15,461 nucleotides of DNA from an uncultured Pirellulaceae bacterium. Lineage in GTDB: Bacteria; Planctomycetota; Planctomycetia; Pirellulales; Pirellulaceae. Positions 1 through 7,078 of this stretch are shown one piece after another. A program made the translations under genes and the position numbers. The stretch is taken from the NCBI GenBank assembly GCA_947258905.1, contig CAMYKF010000585.1, positions 1-15,461 on the forward strand. Direction: 5' to 3'. The number at the start of each line of letters is the position of its first letter. Position 1 is the stretch's first letter. Under the pieces are notes generated by a model. The model searched no databases and had not been told where the DNA came from. It saw nothing but the letters and a program-made list of their open reading frames with translations.

Positions 1-159
1 CTCGACCATCACCTTTTCGTCGTCGCCGATACGCGCATTGGTGAAGGCCGACCACTTGGGATAGTCAGGCTGGCTGGAATTGAAAGGCCGGTCCTGGGCC
101 ATCGTTGTGCAAGCAGGCCACAACAAACAAACAACCACACACATCCACAGAATTCTCAT
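1..159 (-). CDS. Exported protein of unknown function, N-terminal fragment
   Basis: The reading frame starts at the ATG at 159-157 and runs off the left edge, giving 53 residues. The protein begins MRILWMCVVVCLLWPACTTM, a typical signal peptide: one arginine, then a hydrophobic core at residues 3-17. A TMA/QD signal peptidase I site would cut after residue 21. Cys17 is a poor lipobox candidate because Trp occupies the -3 position. The mature part visible (QDRPFNSSQPDYPKWSAFTN...) matches no family I recognise. An AGGGG Shine-Dalgarno-like stretch lies about eight bases upstream of the ATG and supports this start. It lies 329 bp downstream of the macroglobulin gene on the same strand, so co-transcription is possible but not shown. 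No function is assigned. Confidence 0.65.
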   Translation of the reverse strand, partial: MRILWMCVVVCLLWPACTTMAQDRPFNSSQPDYPKWSAFTNARIGDDEKVMVE

Positions 160-488
160 CGCTCTGCCCCTGAAGAAGGAGAATTGACGTGTGGTGTAAC
201 CGAGAGGATGCCCTCAGTATACCGGCGCGATGATGTAATTCAAATTTTGCGTGCGGTTGGTGAACGAATTTCCCCTGCCAATTTGCAATTTGCAGTTTTC
301 ATTTTGCAATTTGCATTTTTTCGTGGCGGGCCACGCCCGCTCTGTCGCCGCGTTCGCGGCTTGCTGTTGGCAGGGATACGCAAACCCCGCGCTAAAGCGC
401 GGGGCTATATGCTGACGCCGCGTTCGCGGCTGGTCGGTCCGATGGCGTCTTCCGCCTCTCGCCTCCACCTCTGGCCTCCAGCCTGACC
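160..488. repeat. Gene-free spacer with AT-rich direct repeats and GC palindromes
   Basis: No convincing gene was found here. The 13-mer TTTGCAATTTGCA occurs twice (282-294 and 303-315, period 21). A 16-base sequence, CGCCGCGTTCGCGGCT, is repeated exactly at 346-361 and 416-431; each copy contains the palindrome GCCGCG-TT-CGCGGC. Between them lies a perfect hairpin at 385-404 with arms CCCCGCGCT and AGCGCGGGG and a two-base gap. The GC hairpins lie downstream of the macroglobulin stop codon and could end its transcript, but no T-tract follows, so a terminator role is only a guess. Similar short palindromes are common in planctomycete spacers (recollection, not a search). Confidence 0.7.
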
Positions 489-3400
489 TCACTCCACTGT
501 AATCTCCACACTGCCCGAATGGCTGTTGAACTCGGGAGCGTACATGCACTGCAGTTCGGCGATGCCGGTTTCATAGACGCCGCGGTGTTGCACTCGTACC
601 GAGTACTCAAACACATAGGTGCCACGGGGCAGGTAATCGATGAAGAAGTGACTGGCGGTGTCCTTCGTCGATTCGTAGTAGGCCAGACCGTCCTGGAACT
701 TGTAGCGTGACAACACATTGACCGGTTCGGTGCCGCTGCCGCGATAGTCCTTCAGGTGCACGTACTCCATCGCCCGGTCGACTCTCAGTTCGACTCGCAT
801 CACCAGTTCATCACCGACCGCCACCGGACCTTCGACCGGCTCGATCACCGGACCCTTGTCGGTGTTGCGTTTGATGAAGAGGCCCTTCTTCAGCGTCAGC
901 GGCGTGCCTTCGTACGGTTCGATCTTGCCAACGTCTTCCAGGTATTGCCAGTGGACGCTGCCCCACGCGATACCATCGTCGCTTTTGACGACCTCGATGT
1001 CGCCCATCTCGGGCAGGATTTCGGCGCGAACAAACCTTTGTTCGTAAAAGCCTGTTCCTGCTTCGACGTCCTCGGGTTCGATTTTTGTTGATCCCAGTTT
1101 GACGCTGACCAGTTGGTCGGAAGCCAGCAGGTCGGTGCCACGCAACAGGATTCCGTAACAGGCATCGGCGGTGGCCTTGGTCGTTTTCCAGTTCTGGGTT
1201 TGTTTCTGCTTGAGCAACCAGATCTTCAGTTCCTCGACCTTGCCGGCGTCACCGAGTACCTCGTCGTAAGCCTCGATCATCAGGGCCTGGGTTTCGATCG
1301 GCGCCTTGTACCACCACCACGACAAGTCACCTTCGCGCCAGAACATACCCATCTCGTCATCGGTCAGGCTGCGTTCGGTCAGTGAGGTCATGATGGCCAG
1401 TGGCGTTTCACGGTCGCCAATGCGTTTCAGGCCCAGAGCGAGATGGCCCTGTGACTGGCGATTGTTCAGGTCGACCCAGTATGTTTTGGCCTGACTGATC
1501 CAGTAGTCGAAAGCTTCCTTGTATTGATCGTCGACTGCGCGGTCGTCGAGAAAGAAGCTGCGTGTGTACAGGTACAGGCAGATGCCGGGACTGAGATTGT
1601 TGCGGCCCAGATTGCCATTGCGTTTGATTCGCTTGTAAATCTCGGTCATCCAGTAATCGAGACGCTCGACGGCCCGAATTGCCGGAGCGACATCGATGTC
1701 GGTGCCGAGGTTACGCAATCGCCCGAAACCGGTGGTGATGTACAGCGTGATGTAGTCGTTGGCCTGTCCGCCGGGGAACCATGGCCACGAACCGTCGCTG
1801 TACTGCATTTCTTCCAGCCGTGAGAAAGCCCGGCGCATTTCGGCGTTCAGCCGATTCTCGTCAAACAGAATACCGACGTCGCGTCGCGCCTGACTTTCTT
1901 TTTTGCCGGCCAGCAGCCAAGGCGACTCGGCAATCATCACGTTGCGGATGTCTTCGTTCTTCTCCAGGGGACTATCCAGTGCGTCGGTGCCACGCCATTG
2001 TTCAAAGATGCGTTCAATCTTTGGATCACTGGTCACGATGTGCCGGGCCAGCGTGTTAGCGTAGTACCGGTTGAAAACCTGTTCGCTGCACTGATGCGGA
2101 TACTCCATCAGGTACGGCAACGCCATTACGGCGTACCAAGCCGGATTGGATGTCATCTGCACCGTCAGCGTCTGGCTTTGCAGTGTGTCGCTGGCCTCGG
2201 CCAGTTTCAGCCGGTCGAACAGGAATTGTCTGGTCTGGTTGCCACGGATGGGCAGCGGCAGTGATTCGGTGACCAGAATTCTCTTTGACAGGACCGGCAA
2301 CATGCCTTCTTCGCCGTCGGAGAGTTTCTCCGTGGCACCAACGGCCTTCCAGGCCAGCACGCCCACGTAATCCGGCACCTTGATCTTCCAGTACAGGCTG
2401 GTCGACTGGCCGGCAGGAATCTCGAAATTCTGATCGAGTTTCTGGTTGCTGAATGCCTCGTCGACGCTGTCCATCGTGCGGGCATCGGCGAACGTCAGTC
2501 GGACGGAACCGGTTTGCGGATCGTCGGACTGGTTGCTGACCTTGACGGAGAACTCCAGCAAGTCGCCTTCGCGGAGGAAGCGTGGTGGATTGGGCTGGAC
2601 CATCAGGTCCTTGCTTGTGGTCATTTCATCGGACAGCATGGCGGCCCGTAATTGGTTGTCGTGGGCGAAGCCGAGGAATTTCCACCTGGTGAGCGCTTCG
2701 GGAATCTCAAACTCGATACGCACATTGCCCGCATCGTCGACCAGCAGATGCGGGAAGAAGAAAGCCGTTTCCTGCATGTTCTTCCGCGCGGTGACGGCGG
2801 ACAGATCGACGGGCGGTGTGAAGGCCGGTCCGCCTGGACCCGCTTCGCCAGATTTTTCCATGGCAACACCCGCATCGCGACGGGAAGCGCTGGCTGGCGC
2901 GCGAGGCGCGGCTGCACTTTCCAGACTCATACTGTCTGCGGAAAGTCCTTCCACCGCGCCGGGCATGTCACCACCTCCCCATCCGCCAGCCATCCGTGCA
3001 CCGCGGGCGTAACTGTATCGTTGCTGGCTCCAGTGCATGCCAAAGCGGGCACCCAACCCGAACTTGAAGTAACGGTAATGGAAAGATGCATCCTTCGCAT
3101 CGACTTGCCACGAATGGAAAATGTTGTTGAAGTGCTGCAGCGAGTTGGCGAACTGCAAATGCGTGCGGGTGCGGTCCTGGTAGAACAGGTTGAAGGCCCC
3201 TTGCCACATGTGATTAACGAAGGCATCCAGCGAGGCGTCGTAGAGTCCCGCGACCATTTCGGCCGCGGCCTTCTCGGCGTCGGGTCCGGTCACCACAGCC
3301 GTCCACGTTTCGCGACCGCCGGGCTGCAAATTCGATACAAAGTGTTCCCATTTGATCGTCAGCATTTTGTTGGACCACGGTACGTTGATGCGTCGTGTTT

Positions 3401-6400
3401 CCAGGTAAGCACGGTTCTCGCGTACGTAGGTCACACGCATATTGACTCCGCCGCGATGTTTTTCCTCGACCGGGAATCGAATCAATCGTTGCGTCGAGCC
3501 GCGTGCGGTACGGAATGACTGAATGATTTCGCCGCGGTGTTCGAATTCCACCAGCGCCGTGCCGTCGTCATAGCCGGTACCCCAAAGTGCGACAAAATCT
3601 TCGCCAGGCTCCACCGACCATGATTTGGCATCAAAGTGGTTCGGGATGCGGACATTGAATTTGTCGGCAGCGGTCTCGACGACCAAAATCGGAACTTCGG
3701 AGGTAACACGGGCCCCGGCCGGATCGGTGGTTTCATACGTCGCCTTGTACGCGCCGGCTTCCAGCGCCGTGGCCGCTTTGGTGTTGCCGGTCGTGTCGGT
3801 GGTCAATTCCTGTTCAAACACGACTTCGCCCAGCGGCCATGAGTTGATGCGTGACATGTCCGGTTCCGATTCAGCAGCCGGCCGGAAATACCAGTAGTTG
3901 CGGCCGGGCAACTGGCCGCGCGCGACCTTCTCCGGCGGCGTCAGCCGGTAGATCTTCAGCGTGCCCGATGATTCCTGGCCTTCGCTATCAAGCGTTGTCA
4001 CGCTGAGGGAAACTTCGACAGCCTCTTCGGTGGTTTGCCAGCTGTCGCAAGTCAGATTGGCCGACAGGGATGTGTAACCGACCCGAGTCGTTTGCTGGCT
4101 GGATCGGGTTTCCCCGGCCGAGTCGGTGACATCGGCGTAGATGCTGAACGAAAACACCGGCTCGTTTTCCCGTGCTACCGATGGATCGGGCTCGGCGGTA
4201 AAGGAAATCTCGAATTTGCCATCGACGTCGGTGGTCAATTCACCGTTGGCAATTTCCTGGCTCTCGCCGGTTTGCGGCAGGTACCAGTAACGCCAGCTGT
4301 ACCATCGCGGGTACTGGACTTCGCGCACGACTCGCCACACGACCTTCGAGCCGTCGATCGGCGCGCCGGTGTAGGCCGTGGCGTTGCCGGTCATCGTGAC
4401 CTGTTGGCCCAGGCGAAAGGCTTCGTCAGGTTTGTCGATTTCCACATAGAACTTTGGCCGCTTGTATTCCTCGACGCGGATATTTGACGCGCCGCCGATC
4501 GTTTCGCAGCGCAATGTCATGTTGCCGGTGGCGCGGTCCCGCGGCGCGGTGAAACTGCCGCTGAATGAGCCGTATTCATTGGTGCGAAACTCGCGTCGTT
4601 CCACTTCCTGCTGGTTCATGTCGACCAGAACGACACTCACCTTGCGGCCGGGCAGCGTGTCGTACTTGTTGGTTTGCTGGTCGGAGCTGACACAAATGCC
4701 CTTGAACTGGATGGATTGTCCCGGGCGATAAATGGATCGGTCGGTAAAGAAGACGGTGCGCTCAATACGCGGCTGGATGTAGTAACTGGATCGATAGAAA
4801 TTCTCGATCAGCCCAAACTTCTGATCGTCATGGGTGAAAAAGAACTTGCAGTAATACTGGTCTTCCTCATGCGGCACCTCGAAGTAACCGTCGGCATTGG
4901 TCTGGGCCAGATCGAACCGGGTTTGCCGGCTGTTGCGGCCATCGTAGATCCATCCTGCCTTGCGGACGCGGGCGGCCGAAACCGGCTCTCCGCTGATCGC
5001 ATCGTGGACATTGCCGGCGATCTTGTCGCTGCCATGAATACGCCGCATCACCACGGCCAGATTGCTGACCCAGACTTCGGCCACCGAAATCTGGTTGTCC
5101 TCGTTTCGGAAGCGTGGATTGTGGCTGCAGAACAGCAGGTAACAACCCGATTTGACATCGACATCCACGGGCAGTTGTTCCGTGCGCTGTTTGTAGTCCT
5201 CGGTGGGCGGCAGTTCAGCCGACCACGACATCGCCGAGGGTCCGCGCAACATGCGCTCCAGGTCTTCGCGGCGCAGTCGCTGGGGTGACTGGTAATTGCC
5301 CCAGTCCCGCCAGCCGGCGTAATCGAAGGGGACCATTCGAAAATACGCCTTGTCCACGTTGCGGTAGGTGATATCGACCACCGGGTCGACGTTCCAGACG
5401 CGTTCGCTTTTGACACTGGCTGACCTGGCCAGAATCTGCTGGATGATGTTGTGGCACTTTCGCCCGCCGATGCTGTCGGGAAAGCGTGACTTGCCCTGTT
5501 CAGCGATCGTTTTGGCCTCGACGAATTCCTCGTCACTTTGCTGCGAACTGGCCAGTTGCGCCAGTGCCATGCTGCTGAGCGGATGACGCACGTGTTCGTC
5601 GGCATAGCGCTGCAGCGCGGCGCGATACCGGCTTTTTTTCTCACTACCGGTCGCCACGCGATTGCCAAACGCCAAACGTCCCAGATCGGCATCCAGCCAG
5701 GCCGTGCGATCATCGTCGTCGGCATGGAAACGCAGCACTTCCTGATACAGCCGTACGGCGCGCAGCAGGAAGGAGTCCTCGTCCCCGGTGGGAGGTTGCC
5801 AGGCCAGAAATTCGTCGCTGGTGGCAAAGATCGGACTGTCGGCGGTGATGCGAAAGGCGCCTTGCTGGCGAATGAACTGCTCGTCCAGCGAGTAAAAGCC
5901 GAGCGCCTCGAAGGCGATGAAATCGAAAAGGACAGGGCGGTGCGCGTCGGTGACCGTGCCCCGCGCAAGGAGCTCGTCGTAAGTCTCGATGGGTATCTGC
6001 TTGAGTGTATCGGATTCGGCGAGGGCCTCGGTGAAGTTGCGATCGATTTCGTTCAGGATGCGGGTCAGATCCCAGGTCTCGAAATCGTCGCTGGGCACGA
6101 CCGCGGTTTGCGAACGCTGCATGAACCGCCACTGGTTTTGCATGTAGTAGCTGTAAAACCACTCGGCCAGAATCGTCTTCATGACCGGTCGCATTTGCTC
6201 GGGTGCTTCGGGGATGGCGGCCTGCATTTGCCGAATCACGTACGGCATGAGGGGCTGATCGATTTGGCCTTCCAGCAGGAAACGCCGGCACAGGGCATGC
6301 GTAGCTTCGGGCCAGGCCTCGTCCCCGGCGGCCCCGTCATAGATCAGCTTGAGCTTGTCGATGGCCGAGCGGGGCTTTCCGGCATTGACGTCCTCGTCGA

Positions 6401-6527
6401 CCTGCTTCCACAACTTTTGTCGCTCTTCGTCCTCGGGGATGCGGTTTTCGTTCAACGTGAAGATTCCTCCGGCGACGAGAAAGGCCAGAGCAGTGGCCAG
6501 AAAAGCCCAACCAAACAAGCGAATCAT
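489..6527 (-). CDS. Alpha-2-macroglobulin family protein with thioester (2,012 aa)
   Basis: This is a bacterial alpha-2-macroglobulin, a protease trap expected in the periplasm. The chosen start is the ATG at 6527: a GAGG motif lies about eight bases upstream, and the protein then begins MIRLFGWAFLATALAFLVAG, an N-terminal membrane anchor at residues 5-23 without a lipobox. A longer frame reaching 6677 adds 50 residues with no such features and is rejected. Residues about 30-370 are helix-rich. Beta-rich macroglobulin domains follow, with an MG2-type stretch (FFTDRSIYRPGQSIQFKG) near residue 590 and VEEYKRPKFYVEI near 685. Residues about 1170-1245 are a Gly/Ala/Ser-rich flexible stretch, a plausible bait region. 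The A2M core (PEALTRWKFLGFAHDNQLRA) begins near 1276. The thioester motif is C1480-S-E-Q1483. Terminal macroglobulin-like strands close the protein. In E. coli the relative YfhM is paired with penicillin-binding protein PbpC; no PbpC gene lies in this window. The stop is TGA, showing that TGA terminates in this genome. Confidence 0.93.
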   Translation of the reverse strand: MIRLFGWAFLATALAFLVAGGIFTLNENRIPEDEERQKLWKQVDEDVNAGKPRSAIDKLKLIYDGAAGDEAWPEATHALCRRFLLEGQIDQPLMPYVIRQMQAAIPEAPEQMRPVMKTILAEWFYSYYMQNQWRFMQRSQTAVVPSDDFETWDLTRILNEIDRNFTEALAESDTLKQIPIETYDELLARGTVTDAHRPVLFDFIAFEALGFYSLDEQFIRQQGAFRITADSPIFATSDEFLAWQPPTGDEDSFLLRAVRLYQEVLRFHADDDDRTAWLDADLGRLAFGNRVATGSEKKSRYRAALQRYADEHVRHPLSSMALAQLASSQQSDEEFVEAKTIAEQGKSRFPDSIGGRKCHNIIQQILARSASVKSERVWNVDPVVDITYRNVDKAYFRMVPFDYAGWRDWGNYQSPQRLRREDLERMLRGPSAMSWSAELPPTEDYKQRTEQLPVDVDVKSGCYLLFCSHNPRFRNEDNQISVAEVWVSNLAVVMRRIHGSDKIAGNVHDAISGEPVSAARVRKAGWIYDGRNSRQTRFDLAQTNADGYFEVPHEEDQYYCKFFFTHDDQKFGLIENFYRSSYYIQPRIERTVFFTDRSIYRPGQSIQFKGICVSSDQQTNKYDTLPGRKVSVVLVDMNQQEVERREFRTNEYGSFSGSFTAPRDRATGNMTLRCETIGGASNIRVEEYKRPKFYVEIDKPDEAFRLGQQVTMTGNATAYTGAPIDGSKVVWRVVREVQYPRWYSWRYWYLPQTGESQEIANGELTTDVDGKFEISFTAEPDPSVARENEPVFSFSIYADVTDSAGETRSSQQTTRVGYTSLSANLTCDSWQTTEEAVEVSLSVTTLDSEGQESSGTLKIYRLTPPEKVARGQLPGRNYWYFRPAAESEPDMSRINSWPLGEVVFEQELTTDTTGNTKAATALEAGAYKATYETTDPAGARVTSEVPILVVETAADKFNVRIPNHFDAKSWSVEPGEDFVALWGTGYDDGTALVEFEHRGEIIQSFRTARGSTQRLIRFPVEEKHRGGVNMRVTYVRENRAYLETRRINVPWSNKMLTIKWEHFVSNLQPGGRETWTAVVTGPDAEKAAAEMVAGLYDASLDAFVNHMWQGAFNLFYQDRTRTHLQFANSLQHFNNIFHSWQVDAKDASFHYRYFKFGLGARFGMHWSQQRYSYARGARMAGGWGGGDMPGAVEGLSADSMSLESAAAPRAPASASRRDAGVAMEKSGEAGPGGPAFTPPVDLSAVTARKNMQETAFFFPHLLVDDAGNVRIEFEIPEALTRWKFLGFAHDNQLRAAMLSDEMTTSKDLMVQPNPPRFLREGDLLEFSVKVSNQSDDPQTGSVRLTFADARTMDSVDEAFSNQKLDQNFEIPAGQSTSLYWKIKVPDYVGVLAWKAVGATEKLSDGEEGMLPVLSKRILVTESLPLPIRGNQTRQFLFDRLKLAEASDTLQSQTLTVQMTSNPAWYAVMALPYLMEYPHQCSEQVFNRYYANTLARHIVTSDPKIERIFEQWRGTDALDSPLEKNEDIRNVMIAESPWLLAGKKESQARRDVGILFDENRLNAEMRRAFSRLEEMQYSDGSWPWFPGGQANDYITLYITTGFGRLRNLGTDIDVAPAIRAVERLDYWMTEIYKRIKRNGNLGRNNLSPGICLYLYTRSFFLDDRAVDDQYKEAFDYWISQAKTYWVDLNNRQSQGHLALGLKRIGDRETPLAIMTSLTERSLTDDEMGMFWREGDLSWWWYKAPIETQALMIEAYDEVLGDAGKVEELKIWLLKQKQTQNWKTTKATADACYGILLRGTDLLASDQLVSVKLGSTKIEPEDVEAGTGFYEQRFVRAEILPEMGDIEVVKSDDGIAWGSVHWQYLEDVGKIEPYEGTPLTLKKGLFIKRNTDKGPVIEPVEGPVAVGDELVMRVELRVDRAMEYVHLKDYRGSGTEPVNVLSRYKFQDGLAYYESTKDTASHFFIDYLPRGTYVFEYSVRVQHRGVYETGIAELQCMYAPEFNSHSGSVEITVE

Positions 6528-6683
6528 GCTGAGAACCTCGCTGGAAAAGGTGTGTTGCCGGCCGCAAACATGTACAGCCAGCCTGGTCCGCACCGATATC
6601 GGACACGATCTGCCGCTTGGACGCAAGCGACCGGGGGCAAGTTCCGGCGGCGTCGGGCGATTGCTGAATGCGAGCACAAAATC

Positions 6684-6713
6684 CTGTCATCCGGCACGGC
6701 CAATCGCTATAAT
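6684..6713 (+). promoter_or_regulatory. Sigma70-like promoter for the gcvP riboswitch transcript
   Basis: A perfect -10 box, TATAAT, lies at 6708-6713. Eighteen bases upstream is CTGTCA (6684-6689), a four-of-six match to the -35 consensus. Transcription would begin near 6720, immediately before the first paired segment of the riboswitch, and the agreement of the two signals supports both. Confidence 0.75.
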
Positions 6714-6721
6714 TGAAGCAC

Positions 6722-6999
6722 GGTTTACAGCTGCGGGAGAGTTTTTGAGGGCGATCGGCGATCGCCTTGCAAGACGCCGAAGGCGCAATCGTTCGCCCGG
6801 AACCGCTCAGGCACCCGGACCGCAGCCCCACAGACCGTCTCTGGAGAGTGATGTCCGCCAAACGCATTGGTGCGTCTGCCAAACGCATTGGTGTGCTGCC
6901 AGTCGCGTTGGCGCAGGCATCCACCGAAGGGGTAAGGCCTGTCGGCTGTGATCAGCGGGCAACCGGCCGAGATCTCTCAGGTACACGGACAGAGGGGCG
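6722..6999 (+). ncRNA. Tandem glycine riboswitch upstream of gcvP
   Basis: Two consecutive glycine aptamers are visible. Aptamer 1 (6730-6826) is closed by a perfect 7-bp P1, GCTGCGG (6730-6736) with CCGCAGC (6820-6826). It contains GGGAGAG, CCGAAGG, GCAA and CGCTCAGGCA followed by GGAC, in the order seen in the family. Aptamer 2 (about 6836-6999) contains CTGGAGAG, ACCGAAGGGG, GATCTCTCAGG and GGACAGAGG. Leader GGTTT (6722-6726) can pair with linker AGACC (6832-6836), in line with the known leader-linker helix of tandem glycine riboswitches. These RNAs sense glycine and commonly switch on glycine cleavage genes, which fits the gcvP gene 80 bases downstream. The peripheral stem of aptamer 2 is unusually large (listed separately). 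No aptamer was recognised upstream of gcvT. Confidence 0.93.
6848..6924 (+). repeat. Three tandem hairpin units inside riboswitch aptamer 2
   Basis: The stem between GGAGAG and CCGAAGG in aptamer 2 is opened by GTGATG (6848-6853) pairing with CATCCAC (6918-6924, one bulged C). Inside are three units of 20-21 bases: 6857-6877, 6878-6897 and 6898-6917. Units 1 and 2 begin with the identical 16 bases GCCAAACGCATTGGTG; unit 3 is a diverged copy beginning GCCAGTCGCGTTGGCG. Each unit can fold as a small hairpin (CCAA with TTGG in units 1-2, GCCA with TGGC in unit 3). Aptamer 1 has a single perfect hairpin at the matching place (6750-6766). Confidence 0.85.
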
Positions 7000-7023
7000 A
7001 TCAAGTAGTCGATCTGTTGATCG
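6998..7023 (+). promoter_or_regulatory. Possible expression-platform hairpin of the glycine riboswitch
   Basis: CGATCAA (6998-7004) and TTGATCG (7017-7023) form a perfect 7-bp stem around a 12-base loop, directly after aptamer 2. Its 5' arm touches the 3' strand of the closing helix of aptamer 2, so the two may compete. No U-tract follows, so it does not look like an intrinsic terminator. The gcvP ribosome binding site is 45 bases further on. Its part in switching is inference. Confidence 0.4.
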
Positions 7024-7078
7024 ATTGCGGAGGTCGTGTTCGTTTGTCCTTCTTGCCAATCCACTTCAAGGAATAGTT

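Noticed and set aside
282..431. CRISPR-like array in the left spacer
   Set aside because: The repeats are short, only two copies each and palindromic, without regular unique spacers or cas genes.
184..549. ORFs of about 100-110 residues in the left spacer on both strands
   Set aside because: They translate the TTTGCAATTTGCA repeats and GC palindromes; such products are typical spacer artefacts.
6528..6677. Fifty-residue extension of the macroglobulin ahead of its membrane anchor
   Set aside because: It would put a polar stretch before the signal anchor; the ATG at 6527 has a GAGG ribosome binding site and starts directly at the anchor.
5538..6716. 392-residue plus-strand ORF opposite the macroglobulin
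   Set aside because: It is an antisense shadow of a clearly coding minus-strand gene, with no domain pattern of its own.
6767..7078. In-frame N-terminal extension of gcvP (104 residues)
   Set aside because: It translates the tandem glycine riboswitch; the ATG at 7079 has a good Shine-Dalgarno and gives the family N terminus.
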